A stretch of 64,000 nt of DNA from Halegenticoccus soli (lineage in GTDB: Archaea > Halobacteriota > Halobacteria > Halobacteriales > Haloferacaceae). Below the pieces are notes generated by a model. The model was not told the DNA's origin and did not search any database. It was given only the letters and a program-made list of their open reading frames with translations. Position numbers and translations under genes: made by a program. This document shows positions 17,510 through 25,988 of this stretch, in pieces. Position 1 is the stretch's first letter, and each line of letters opens with the position of its first letter. The stretch covers positions 81,960 through 145,959 of the forward strand of contig NZ_PEND01000008.1 of the NCBI RefSeq assembly GCF_002844195.1. The letters are read 5' to 3'.

Positions 17510-17584
17510 GCTCCGGTAGTGTAGTCCGGCCAATCATATTGCCCTCTCGAGGCAATGACCGGGGTTCAAATCCCCGCCGGAGCA
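17510..17584 (+). tRNA. tRNA-Glu (anticodon CUC), integration target
   Basis: Acceptor stem GCTCCGG pairs with CCGGAGC and discriminator A is at 17584; no CCA is encoded. The anticodon stem ATTGCC/GGCAAT encloses the loop CTCTCGA, giving CUC (Glu). The T arm is CCGGGG-TTCAAAT-CCCCG. No intron. The last 44 bases (17541-17584) recur exactly at 32254-32297, so this tRNA 3' half is the attachment site of the element that follows. Integration rebuilt an intact tRNA at the left end. Confidence 0.96.
17541..17584 (+). repeat. attL, 44-bp direct repeat
   Basis: The 3' part of tRNA-Glu from the anticodon arm to the discriminator base, identical to 32254-32297. The sequences on the two outer sides differ immediately beyond it. 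Confidence 0.95.
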
Positions 17585-17804
17585 CTCCTACCCCTTCTCC
17601 TGCTGGTAGTTATCGCCCGCAAACGGAGATGCAATAAACAAATGTTCACGGGCTATCCGACTCAGAAGGCCGGTCGAAGTCGCCGCCATCTGGCGATTAG
17701 CCGAAAAACGCCGGCAAGTGGACTCGAACGGAAAAATCAACCGCCGTCTCGCGATCGTGAAACACCCGGGGCAAGCAACCGGGCCGTCCAGCGGGGGTCA
17801 GGCG

Positions 17805-18930
17805 ATGAAAAACGCCGAAGAGGCAACGAACCCCCTCGAAGGGATCTCGGTCGTCCCCGAACCATCAGAAGCGGTCCTCAATCAACGCCAGCTCATCGAC
17901 TACCGCTCCCAGCGCGAGCAGTGCCTGGAGTGGCTGCTCACGTTCGGCAAAGAACCCGAGCGCGCAGAGGGATACGCGTACATGACGGTCAAGAACCGCA
18001 GCCATCGGATGGACGCGTTCTACCGGTGGGTGTGGGAGGAGTACGGTGGCTATACGGCCAACATCGCACGAGCACGGGGACGCCTGGCTGCAACACCTCG
18101 CCCGCCAGGAGAAGAGCAACGCGCATAAAGCGAACGGCCGGAAGGCGGCCCGAATGCTGTTCAAGTGGCGCGAACACCAGCACGGACTCGACGAATGGAA
18201 GCCGCAGATCTCGTTCGCCACACGCGACAAGACCACCGCTCCGCGAGACTACCTGACGCGCGAAGAACGGACCGCTATTCGAGAGGCAGCGCTCGAATAC
18301 GGGACCGTTCCTGCGTACGCGAACCTCTCACCATCGGAGCGAGACCGCTGGAAGGCGTACCTGGCCCAGCGATTCGAGAAACCGAAGTCGAAGGTCTCAC
18401 CGGAAGACTGGGAGAAGGCGAACGGCTGGAAGATCCCGAGTCTCGTGTGGGTGAGTCTCGACGCTGACCTGCGTCCAATTGAAGTTGAGCGTGCAGTGAC
18501 AAGCTGAGTCGATCTCGAAAACGGGGTGCTGCGCATCCCGAAGGAACAGAGTTCGAAGAACGTGGGGAACTGGATCGTCGGCATGCAGCAACGGACCGTG
18601 GACATCCTCGAACGCTGGTTGAATCAGCGTGCGGCCTACGAGAAGTACGAGGACACGGACAGGCTGTGGCTGACGCGACAGGCAAATCCGTACCAGACTG
18701 CGTCGTTGCGATACGTCCTGCACCGGCTCTGCGAGCTTGCAGACATCTCGACCGAGAACCGGCAGATGAGTTGGTACGCGATCAGGCACTCGACGGGTAC
18801 CTATATGACCCGTGAGGAGGACCTCGCGGCCGCACAGACCCAGCTCCGACACCACAGTCCAGAGACGACGATGAAATACGACCAGACGCCTGTCGAAGAT
18901 CGGCGTAACGCACTGGACCGTATGGGGTGA
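17805..18930 (+). pseudogene. Tyrosine recombinase (phage integrase), frameshifted and with a nonsense codon
   Basis: Integrase of the haloarchaeal tRNA-targeting type, next to attL as expected. The N-terminal part (MKNAEEATNPLEGISVVPEP...) runs to about 18065, where one extra base shifts the frame; the protein resumes as HEHGDAWLQHLARQEKSN. A second lesion is TGA at 18505-18507, most simply a former TGG, after which the same frame continues VDLENGVLRIPKEQSSKN to 18930. Catalytic residues survive: Arg in DLRPIEVERA, IRHSTGTY, QLRHHSPE, and Tyr in MKYDQT. The combined length, about 375 residues, is normal. Two independent lesions make this a genuine pseudogene rather than one sequencing slip. 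Confidence 0.9.
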
Positions 18931-19190
18931 CGACGATGCGAAAAACGGTCACGACTGTCGAACCGACACGCGTTCGCTCTCGCCTCGTCGACGGGCAAGT
19001 GTCCATGGAGGTTGACACGGAGGATGTCCGGCTGCACGTTCAACAAGCCGGTGAGACAACCAAGAGCGTTGAGTCAGAGGGTGGAACAGTTGTAATGGAA
19101 TCGGACGGATCCATGGTAGACACCGAGGTCGAACTCGCTAGAGCAGATGTAGAAGCCCTGGTGGATGGACTAGCCGTACTACTTGAATAG
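18927..19190 (+). CDS. Small acidic protein downstream of the integrase
   Basis: 87 residues from the GTG at 18927, which overlaps the integrase stop; an ATG at 18936 gives 84. It has an alternating-strand pattern (TRVRSRLVDGQVSMEVD, VRLHVQQAG, GGTVVMESDGSMVD) and then a helix (VELARADVEALVDGLAVLL). I recognise no family beyond haloarchaeal element-borne hypotheticals. The overlap suggests it was co-translated with the integrase, perhaps as an excision or regulatory accessory; this is inference. Confidence 0.6.
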   Translation: MTTMRKTVTTVEPTRVRSRLVDGQVSMEVDTEDVRLHVQQAGETTKSVESEGGTVVMESDGSMVDTEVELARADVEALVDGLAVLLE

Positions 19191-19387
19191 ACGGCGTCCA
19201 ACTGGTCCAGGTTTCCTTCAGAACTCTAGGCCATCCTATGAGATAATACGGGATAAATAGCGTGTTCCCTATGCTGGGATCTTCTTGATAGGATCGGGTT
19301 GTTGAAGACAGAGACAGACTCTATCTTGGTGCATCCCAGAAGTAGACGGAGGACAACGTTTTCGTTCATCAGCCAGGAATAGTGTGT

Positions 19388-19594
19388 ATGGCCACGAGAG
19401 TAGAGACCCCTGACGCCGACGAAGTTTGTGCGTATTGCAGTTCCCGCGTTTTCGACCACGATCCAATCTGTGTCCGTGACTGTACCGCTGACTGTGGTTC
19501 GCCGACATATTTCTGTAACTACGCCTGTCTGTCGGCGTATATCGACGAGAACGAACTGAGCTACGGTAACGCTTGTAAGTGGTCGCCCGAGTAG
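19388..19594 (+). CDS. Small zinc-finger protein
   Basis: 68 residues with eight cysteines: CAYC, then C-x5-C-x3-C spacing in the middle (ICVRDCTADCG), then YFCNYACLSAYI. The last piece is a TRASH/MYND-like Cys pair ahead of a helix. Likely binds one or two zinc or other soft metal ions; in an element carrying MerB-like proteins a metal or thiol-sensing role is conceivable but unproven. It precedes the HTH-10 regulator gene by 93 bp on the same strand. Confidence 0.7.
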   Translation: MATRVETPDADEVCAYCSSRVFDHDPICVRDCTADCGSPTYFCNYACLSAYIDENELSYGNACKWSPE

Positions 19595-19687
19595 CTCATT
19601 ACCCTCGGATTTTCCATTTAGACTAGCCGTCCACCCCCAATACACTGGGCACAATGATTTACTCGCAAGCCTCCCTACCAGCCAAGT

Positions 19688-20329
19688 ATGCGTGAGGCTG
19701 TTTTGTCCGTGAGCGACGATGAACTCGCCGCGTTGGGAATACAGGATCTCGTTGCCCTCTGCCGGTCGGCCGGCCTCAGAGACTTCGAAGAACTTGAGTG
19801 CCAACCGACGGGAGCAGTCATCCGCATCGAAGTCGAATCCAGGCTCGATGAGGACCGACTCCAAGCAATGGACTACGTGAACTGGTGGGAACGGGTGACA
19901 TCGTCGGACGATTCACAGCAGTACATCCTCTCATTCACTGCACCGAATCTTTCGGAGACTATCTCGGATCATGCTGACGACTTAGTCGGCACCTGTAACC
20001 CAGAGATGACGGATCAAGGAGCAACCCTCTCTATTGTCGGTCCCCACGATGCAATTAGCGGGACACTTGACGAATACCGGTCATCGGGGATGTCCCCTCG
20101 TCTTCGGAGAATCACCTCGTACAATGGGACAGAGCGACCGCTGGACAGACTCACTGATAGACAGCAGGAGGTGATTCAAACCGCCTACAATATGGGATTT
20201 TACGAAGTCCCCCGAGAGACGTCAACAGAAGACGTCGCTGCTACACTGGACATCGATCCGTCAACGGTCGCAGAGCATCTACAACGTGCGGAACGGAACT
20301 TGTTATCCCGATTCCTCGATACCGAATAG
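19688..20329 (+). CDS. HTH-10 (bacterio-opsin activator-like) transcriptional regulator
   Basis: 213 residues. N-terminal sensor-like domain (about 1-145) with alternating strands and no recognised ligand motif. C-terminal HTH-10 domain: LTDRQQEVIQTAYNMGFYEVPR, then TSTEDVAATLDIDPSTVAEHLQRAERNLL. It is the only intact DNA-binding regulator recognised on the element, so it is the best candidate to act on the TCCCCA palindromes found in front of the cargo genes, though nothing shows this directly. Confidence 0.88.
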   Translation: MREAVLSVSDDELAALGIQDLVALCRSAGLRDFEELECQPTGAVIRIEVESRLDEDRLQAMDYVNWWERVTSSDDSQQYILSFTAPNLSETISDHADDLVGTCNPEMTDQGATLSIVGPHDAISGTLDEYRSSGMSPRLRRITSYNGTERPLDRLTDRQQEVIQTAYNMGFYEVPRETSTEDVAATLDIDPSTVAEHLQRAERNLLSRFLDTE

Positions 20330-20856
20330 AGATCAAGTACGTTCCACCTCCCATCATAAACCGAACGACGAAGAACACAGCAAATCAGCTCAAGCCTGCT
20401 GATTCTCTGCCGAGCCGGGTGATTCGTCTCATTAATCCAGTGTAGAGCAGCCATCTCCAAACTGAGGATAACCATTATTGCATTGCAGTCTATCGCCAGC
20501 AGACTGTCGCAGTGATCACTGTAGTGGGCCGAAGCTGAATAAGACGAAATGAATGTCAGTGGCCCCGGCGGTGGTCATATCACGGATGACACAGCCAACC
20601 ATCGTGGCTAGCGCGAACGTCAACTATTGGCAGAGGGTAGATGCTGCCGATACTGCCGTGAAAACCACCGTTGAACGGGAAGCACGCGTACTTAGGACGG
20701 TCTACGTTACGGGCCCATCGGTCGAGTTCAAGGCTTCTGGATCACCCCAAAACCGTTCGTCCCGATGGAGGACCCACTGGGGATCAGAACTGGGCTCCTT
20801 CAGGCAAGTCATAGCCAGCTAGTGTCACTGTTTGTTATGATTTCAGAAGGGTTCAA
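20330..20856. other. Non-coding stretch within the element
   Basis: No ORF with protein-like composition on either strand. Moderately AT-rich. Ends at the start of repeat R1. I see no RNA gene. Confidence 0.5.
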
Positions 20857-21080
20857 CAGAGTCCGTTTCGACTCAGCGTTATGGGATACTCGGCGTCACC
20901 ATAAACCTCCCCAGATAACTGGGAGATGGACCTTTGGTGGTACCGGAGGTATGACCGAACAGAATGGATCCCGATACTGAGGGAGGGGAGCAACGATTCC
21001 TCCATTATCGGTCTTGGTGGAGTAAGGTATGCGGTTGGCCGGTGCTAAAAATAGACGGCCTACCGAAAGTTCGGCACAGA
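20857..21080 (+). repeat. Direct repeat R1 (about 224 bp) upstream of the PQQ-type lipoprotein
   Basis: About 75-80% identical by eye to R2 at 22358-22582. It holds a TATA-like ATAAAC, the TCCCCA-type palindrome, a GGAGGT followed by a nine-codon ORF (MTEQNGSRY, 20951-20980), and the conserved tail GACGGCCTACCGAAAGTTCGG. In R2 the nine-codon ORF reads VTERNGARY with the stop at the same place, so the short ORF is conserved between copies. Confidence 0.8.
20908..20925 (+). promoter_or_regulatory. TCCCCA palindrome, copy P1
   Basis: TCCCCA-N6-TGGGAG directly after ATAAAC at 20901-20906. It lies in repeat R1, about 250 bp ahead of the PQQ-like lipoprotein start but 35 bp ahead of the nine-codon ORF. 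Confidence 0.65.
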
Positions 21081-21167
21081 GCAAGCAGGTATCGGTTGCT
21101 TCTGTGAACGGACTACTGAGTAGGTTCACAAAACCCATACATAATCGTCCACGACTATTTATCTAGA

Positions 21168-22355
21168 ATGCCCTCCGACACGTCATCCCCGCCGACACGC
21201 CGTGCGTTCCTCGCGGCCTGCGGAGCAATCACGCTTTCTGGGTGTACAGGTGTCTTCGCACAGAGCAGATCGTCCCCACCGGTTGAGTGTTCTCCGACGG
21301 AGTCATCCTGGCCGATGTACGGATACGACGCCGCTCACAGGAGCTATGTACCGTCTCGGGGGCTCCCGCCGGCAACTGCTGATGCGCATCGATTCTCCCA
21401 GACCGGCACGAGCCGAAACGGAGGTGGGAGTACCGAGGCCCCGCCCGCTATCGGCGATGGGGTCGCCTACATCGCGGGTGACGTCCGGATTGAGGCCCGT
21501 GACATCGAGACGGAAGAGCGCCTCTGGGAGATCGATCCCGAAGATAGCGTCGCTACCAGTCCCGTCCTCGCCTGCGGGGTTGTCTACGTAACGACACTCA
21601 ATGAAACGCTCGCACTCGATCCAACTGACGGATCCGTGGTATGGCGAGCGGAGGGTGGCGCACCCGGTGACGTGTCTGCCTCGCCTGTTGCCGTTGACGA
21701 TCGACTCTACGTTGCGACGGGAGGCGTGGCCGCGCTCGATGCTGAAACCGGGAGCGAACGCTGGCACGCGAGTACTGAGCACGTTGTCCAGGGTGTCGCC
21801 GTGGATGATCGCGTCTACGTCGGTGCGGCAAGCAACGGGAGCGGCGAAGTCGCCGCCTTCACGATTGATGGCGACCGCTGGTGGCGAACCACCGAACCCG
21901 GACAGGTGTACACCACGCCTGTCGTCACCGAGAACACAGTGTATGCGGTTTCGAAGACCGGGACGGTGACGGCGCTCGCCGCGACTGATGGGCACGTTCG
22001 GTGGCAGGAGAGCGTCGAACCTGGCGTCTTCCAGCCGCCGGCACTCGCCAATGACCGAATCGTGGTGGGAGCAGGCAACGGCACCCAGACGATAGCGCTC
22101 GACGCGACGACCGGTGAGCGCCTGTGGACGTACGAGACAGGCGTCAGTAAGAGCGCGCCGGTCGTAGTCGGTGACCGGGTGCTCGCCACGGGGGCGAACA
22201 CTGGAATTTACCTGCTGGACGCCGCGACCGGTGATCGCGTCCGGCACTGGGCCACCGAGAACGTGGGATCGCAGCCAGTAGTCGCTTACGAGCGGCTGTT
22301 TTACCGGGCGTGGAACGTTTCAGACGTGTTCGTAATCAAGGACACCCCGGCCTAG
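21168..22355 (+). CDS. Tat-exported lipoprotein with PQQ-type beta-propeller
   Basis: 395 residues. Twin-arginine signal and lipobox: TRRAFLAACGAITLSGC, so exported folded and lipid-anchored outside the membrane. The rest is a PQQ/BamB-like beta-propeller with repeated blades of the form GVVYVTTLNETLALDPTDGSVVW, YVATGGVAALDAETGSERW, YAVSKTGTVTALAATDGHVRW and TIALDATTGERLWTYETG. Such propellers bind quinone cofactors or act as protein-interaction scaffolds; PQQ ligands cannot be assigned. It is flanked by repeats R1 and R2, so gene plus repeat may have duplicated as a unit. Confidence 0.9.
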   Translation: MPSDTSSPPTRRAFLAACGAITLSGCTGVFAQSRSSPPVECSPTESSWPMYGYDAAHRSYVPSRGLPPATADAHRFSQTGTSRNGGGSTEAPPAIGDGVAYIAGDVRIEARDIETEERLWEIDPEDSVATSPVLACGVVYVTTLNETLALDPTDGSVVWRAEGGAPGDVSASPVAVDDRLYVATGGVAALDAETGSERWHASTEHVVQGVAVDDRVYVGAASNGSGEVAAFTIDGDRWWRTTEPGQVYTTPVVTENTVYAVSKTGTVTALAATDGHVRWQESVEPGVFQPPALANDRIVVGAGNGTQTIALDATTGERLWTYETGVSKSAPVVVGDRVLATGANTGIYLLDAATGDRVRHWATENVGSQPVVAYERLFYRAWNVSDVFVIKDTPA

Positions 22356-22357
22356 AG

Positions 22358-22582
22358 TCACAGTCTGTTTTGACTCAACGTTGTGAGATCCGCGGCGTCA
22401 CCATAAATCCTCTCAGGTGACTGGGAGATAGACCTTCGGTAGTACCGGAGATGTGACCGAACGTAATGGAGCCCGATACTGAGGGAGCGGAGCAGCGAGT
22501 TCTCCGGCATCAGTTTTTGTGGAGTAAGGTGTGCTATTGGCCGGTGGTAGAAATAGACGGCCTACCGAAAGTTCGGTACAAA
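22358..22582 (+). repeat. Direct repeat R2 (about 225 bp) upstream of the truncated lipoprotein
   Basis: Diverged copy of R1. It keeps the box CGGCGTCACCATAAA, the palindrome, the nine-codon ORF (22452-22481, GTG start) and ends GCCTACCGAAAGTTCGG. It lies just upstream of the second lipoprotein gene. Confidence 0.8.
22410..22427 (+). promoter_or_regulatory. TCCCCA palindrome, copy P2
   Basis: CTCTCA-N6-TGGGAG after ATAAAT. The left arm is degenerate. Located in R2. Confidence 0.5.
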
Positions 22583-22617
22583 GAAACTACGTAACCAGTT
22601 TAGCAATAGACAACAAT

Positions 22618-23073
22618 ATGAATCGGCGACGGTTCCTCGTTATCGCTGGAGGCGCATCCCTCTCTGCCCTCTCCGGTTGTCTCAGCAATCCGGGGGTGAA
22701 TGGTGGATTGTTGGAAGTACTGTCCGCCGAGGTGCCACCTCAGGCTAAGGTCACCGACGCGACCGACGAACGGATCGGCGACATCGAGCCAATACAAACT
22801 GGGCTTCAGCAGGCCCAGCAATACGGCACGGCGAACGTCGACGTGACCGACGACGAGTATGAGATGGTAGCGCAGACGCTGTCGGTCCTCCCATGGTATT
22901 CCCGACTCGAACGTGACTCTGACTACATTTCGGGAATCTACATCTAATATGAAGACGCCGCGTACGTAGTCGTCCTCACACCGTACTGTACCGACTCGTG
23001 GCTTTGGGACGCGCACAGTGAACGCGGTGACTACGGATGGGGAGGGTGTATCGACCTGCGAGAACAGAAGTAA
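22618..23073 (+). pseudogene. Tat lipoprotein with an in-frame stop codon
   Basis: MNRRRFLVIAGGASLSALSGCLS is a Tat signal and lipobox. The frame is closed by TAA at 22945-22947 after 109 residues (...SDYISGIYI), yet the same frame stays open and protein-like for 41 more codons (YEDAAYVVVLTPYCTDSW...GGCIDLREQK) to a stop at 23071-23073. The simplest reading is a one-base nonsense mutation in a gene for a roughly 151-residue lipoprotein; a functional 109-residue form cannot be excluded. Family unknown. Confidence 0.72.
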
Positions 23074-23239
23074 TGGCAGAATCATAGCCCTCATTCGAGG
23101 GTAATCAGAAAGTGCCACAACGATTCTCCCCGACCTACGGGGAATACTCAGTCCACAGTCCGAGCGGATCGAGGGGAGAAGTAGGATGACAACCCGTGAT
23201 ACAGTCTCTGCCGACAACTAAACCAATTCAAGTTAAACC

Positions 23240-23257
23240 TCCCCAGTAAGGTGGGGG
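23240..23257 (+). promoter_or_regulatory. TCCCCA palindrome, copy P3, before MerB-like gene 1
   Basis: TCCCCA-N6-TGGGGG. TATA-like GTTAAAC sits immediately upstream (23232-23238). The palindrome centre is 47 bp from the start codon, so it would overlap the transcription start region, a position typical of a repressor site. Confidence 0.72.
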
Positions 23258-23295
23258 ATAGACAATTCGAAAGGAATACTGTATCCCGATGTGCG

Positions 23296-23922
23296 ATGGA
23301 TTCCGAATCAGAGCACTCTGCGAGACGAACGAAACTCCCGACTGACTTCGCTAAGCATGCAGCTGCCGCGACTGGTATCGACGCTCTCCCAACGACGTTG
23401 GAGGAGTGGTGGTCGGTAGTTCTCGACCAGTACCAAGCAAACGACCTCACGATAGGACTTGATGATTTGTACAGTGAGACTCCGACTTGCCACGAAGTCC
23501 ACGTGAACGGCTGCGTCCGGTACACGCACTGTGCTCTGGACGCTCTGGAGGCGGCAGTGATAGTCGAACAGGATGAGGTGACTGTCCGGTCAGTTGATCC
23601 AGTGTCGGGGACTCCTGTGACGTTCGCGGTGGACGACGACGGCGTAACGGTATCGCCCGAGGAGGTGCTGGTCTGTTTCGGAGCGAACCTGGATCCAGAC
23701 GCTATCGAGGCTGCGGGGTCACTCGCTGCGTGGTCCGTGCAAGACGACAAGACCGAAATCAAGAGTGGAGTCTGCCAGTACACCAATGCCTTCGAGAGCG
23801 AGGTGACCTACGAACAGTGGGCAACGGAAACAGATAGCGTAACTGCACCGGTACCGCCGGCCAATGTTATGCCGTTACTACGTAAGCTGCCGTACGACAG
23901 TGACGACTCGGCTAGTAGTTAG
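23296..23922 (+). CDS. MerB-like (organomercurial lyase fold) protein 1
   Basis: 208 residues. The MerB core is recognisable: CHEVHVNGCVRYTHCALDALEAAVIV, VTVRSVDPVSGTPVTFAV, VTVSPEEVLVCFG, then GVCQYTNAFESEVTYEQWA. By position the Cys-x-x-Asp of HCALD corresponds to Cys96 and Asp99 of plasmid R831b MerB, and the Cys of GVCQYTNAF to Cys159, so the protonolysis residues are all present. The roughly 60-residue N-terminus is divergent. Whether the substrate is an organomercurial, another organometal or something else is unknown; no merA or merR gene is near. Confidence 0.78.
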   Translation: MDSESEHSARRTKLPTDFAKHAAAATGIDALPTTLEEWWSVVLDQYQANDLTIGLDDLYSETPTCHEVHVNGCVRYTHCALDALEAAVIVEQDEVTVRSVDPVSGTPVTFAVDDDGVTVSPEEVLVCFGANLDPDAIEAAGSLAAWSVQDDKTEIKSGVCQYTNAFESEVTYEQWATETDSVTAPVPPANVMPLLRKLPYDSDDSASS

Positions 23923-23960
23923 CTGTCGAAGCAGGGCCCAGTGAAGGAGAGTCTACCTCT

Positions 23961-24581
23961 TCACTTTCCCACGTGGGTACGAGCTGCTTGCTTTGAAAGG
24001 GAGAACGCCTTCTCGACGGAAAGCTCCACCAGGGCTGCCTCCGAAATTTCTGCCGCCCATCGTTCGAACGACGCGGAGTCCGGGAAGGCGTTGGTCACCG
24101 CACAAGTGGTTGGAATCGGTGCATCTGGAGCATTGAGCGTGTCCTTGACCGAATCAAAGTCAGGGTTCGTCGATTCCTTGATACCGAGTCCGAACGAAAT
24201 GACGGCACTCGTCGGGACCACGGTGACGCCGTCTTCGGTGACGCGGAAGCGAATTGTCACACCGGCTTCGGGAGATTCCGAGTAGATTTCGACTGTGTCG
24301 TCTTCGTGGAGCAACGCCACGATCAGCGCGTCCATCACGCAGGGGACGTACTTGACTGTGCCATCGATGTGTACCGCGTGTCGCGTCGGCTCGGGCTGAT
24401 ACATGTCTTCGGGCGTGATTGTTACTCCGGCCTCGTTCAGCCGATCCGTAACGGCACTGTGTCCCGCTTCGAGGGATTCAGGTCGCTCGTCGAGGCTGCC
24501 AGCGCGACGGAAGGCTTCGGCCAGGTCTGACGGCAGGTCAGTTCGGTCAGCGAATCTGGTTTCCCTGTTTGAGTTCACCAT
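23961..24581 (-). CDS. MerB-like (organomercurial lyase fold) protein 2
   Basis: 206 residues and the most MerB-like of the three: ITPEDMYQPEPTRHAVHIDG, VKYVPCVMDALIVALL (Cys-x-x-Asp), VEIYSESPEAGVTIRFRV, VTVVPTSAVISFGLG, TTCAVTNAFPDSASFERWA (third catalytic Cys) and a C-terminal ALVELSVEKAFSLSKQ where MerB has its LPVxxAF segment. It lies downstream of the MFS and rhodanese-MBL genes on the same strand, with its own palindrome-type promoter in the 111-bp gap. Confidence 0.82.
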   Translation of the reverse strand: MVNSNRETRFADRTDLPSDLAEAFRRAGSLDERPESLEAGHSAVTDRLNEAGVTITPEDMYQPEPTRHAVHIDGTVKYVPCVMDALIVALLHEDDTVEIYSESPEAGVTIRFRVTEDGVTVVPTSAVISFGLGIKESTNPDFDSVKDTLNAPDAPIPTTCAVTNAFPDSASFERWAAEISEAALVELSVEKAFSLSKQAARTHVGK

Positions 24582-24616
24582 ATGAGACCGAGACGAACTG
24601 GATTAGGAGAACTGTT

Positions 24617-24635
24617 ATCCCCATCGTGTGGGGAT
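24617..24635 (-). promoter_or_regulatory. TCCCCA palindrome, copy P4, before MerB-like gene 2
   Basis: The most perfect copy: on the minus strand ATCCCCACACGATGGGGAT, a 7-bp inverted repeat around a 5-base centre, 45 bp from the start codon. Confidence 0.75.
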
Positions 24636-24692
24636 GGCTTTTCTACTGTCGTACGTTTTGTATCGACAAGCGTGTTCGAAATCGGAGTGGAG

Positions 24693-25985
24693 TCAGTCTT
24701 CGAGCACTGTCCGAGTCGGTGATTTTGGGGTTGGGACCGGTGGTTCGTGTGTGCCGAAGTCGGGATGCGTCTCTTCCATCCATGCGTAAACGATTGTACC
24801 GGAAGTGAACATCAGGATTGATGTGAGATAGAAGGCGGCCTCGGTGTGGACGATCTCCATCGTGAGCCCAATCAGGATTGCGCCGACGGCGTAGCCGGCG
24901 TCACGCCACATCCGGTAAACGCCCATACCTGCCGACCGCCATGTCGGATGCGCCGCATCGCTAGGAACGGTCATCAGGTTCGGGTACAGTAATGCCATGC
25001 CCAGCCCTGAAGTGGCTGCTACAATCGTCCACGAGAAGTATCCTTCGACGAAAACCATTCCGAGCACACCGCCTCCCGCGAGGAACATCCCCACGAGTAC
25101 TGGAGGACGACGACCGATCTGATCAGCAAGGCCGCCGGTCACAATCTGGAGGAAGTACATCGCAGTATGCACGCCGACGACGATACCGACTGCTGTGATG
25201 TCGAGTCCCTGGCTCGTGAGGTACAACGGTACTGCGATCCAGAATAACGTGTCCACGAAGTTCTCGACGTGGCCGGCCTGCGCTGCGGCGAACAGCGTCC
25301 TGTCGCCATAGGTCGCTCGCTTCAGAACCTCAGTGAAGGGAAGATCGGCATCGTAGTGATCACCATCGCTTTCGGCTTGGGCGTACTGGACGGTCTCCTT
25401 GATGAGGAAGATCGAGATGAGGAACGCCAGCAGGACGACCGCTGCAAGGAAGTAGAACGGTTCGGGCCGGTAACTCTGAGTCTGGCCAGCGATGAGACCC
25501 GTAACCCATGCGCCAACGGCGACGCCGGTGTAGCCGAATGCTTCGTCGATGCCGACTGCGAGCCCACGCTGGTCGGGGCCTGCGAGGTCGATCTTGGCGT
25601 TGATCGCCATACTCCAGGTCAAGGCTTGGTTGATTCCCAGCAGAATGTTCCCGAGAGTGATCCATCCCCAACTGGGAGCGAAGATGAGGATAATCGGAAG
25701 CGGTAGTGCGGTTGCCCACCCGAGGATGAGCACTGGCTTGCGGCCGTACTCCTCGCCCCACTTGCCGGCGTAGAGGTTGAGCAGCGACTTGACGAATCCG
25801 AACGAGACGACGAACGACCCGATAACGAGGAACGACTCGACGCCGAGCACTTCTTCTCCCAGAACGGGGACGACGGTGCGTTCGGACCCGATAGTCAACC
25901 CGGTGGCGAACACTAAGAGGACGTGCAGTGAGAACTGCCCGAGGTGTTCGCGGATCCCTCGTTTGAGGTCCGTGGGTTCGCTCAT
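24693..25985 (-). CDS. MFS transporter
   Basis: 430 residues with about 12 hydrophobic helices. MFS marks: GKWGEEYGRKPVLILG (the loop 2-3 motif A) and its second-half echo GGLADQIGRRPPVLVG, plus a long cytoplasmic loop (about 200-230). The N-terminal half resembles drug-efflux-type MFS proteins. Its ATG is 3 bp after the stop of the upstream rhodanese-MBL gene, so the two form an operon. Probable role: export of a toxic compound or of the product handled by its neighbours; substrate not deducible. Confidence 0.88.
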   Translation of the reverse strand: MSEPTDLKRGIREHLGQFSLHVLLVFATGLTIGSERTVVPVLGEEVLGVESFLVIGSFVVSFGFVKSLLNLYAGKWGEEYGRKPVLILGWATALPLPIILIFAPSWGWITLGNILLGINQALTWSMAINAKIDLAGPDQRGLAVGIDEAFGYTGVAVGAWVTGLIAGQTQSYRPEPFYFLAAVVLLAFLISIFLIKETVQYAQAESDGDHYDADLPFTEVLKRATYGDRTLFAAAQAGHVENFVDTLFWIAVPLYLTSQGLDITAVGIVVGVHTAMYFLQIVTGGLADQIGRRPPVLVGMFLAGGGVLGMVFVEGYFSWTIVAATSGLGMALLYPNLMTVPSDAAHPTWRSAGMGVYRMWRDAGYAVGAILIGLTMEIVHTEAAFYLTSILMFTSGTIVYAWMEETHPDFGTHEPPVPTPKSPTRTVLED

Positions 25986-25988
25986 AGG

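Noticed and set aside
19226..19864. 212-codon minus-strand ORF in the element
   Set aside because: Overlaps the zinc-finger gene and the start of the HTH-10 gene, both of which have recognisable domains; its own translation has none.
20857..22582. R1/R2 as insertion-sequence ends flanking a composite transposon
   Set aside because: No transposase, no terminal inverted repeats and no target duplications; they look like duplicated promoter regions.
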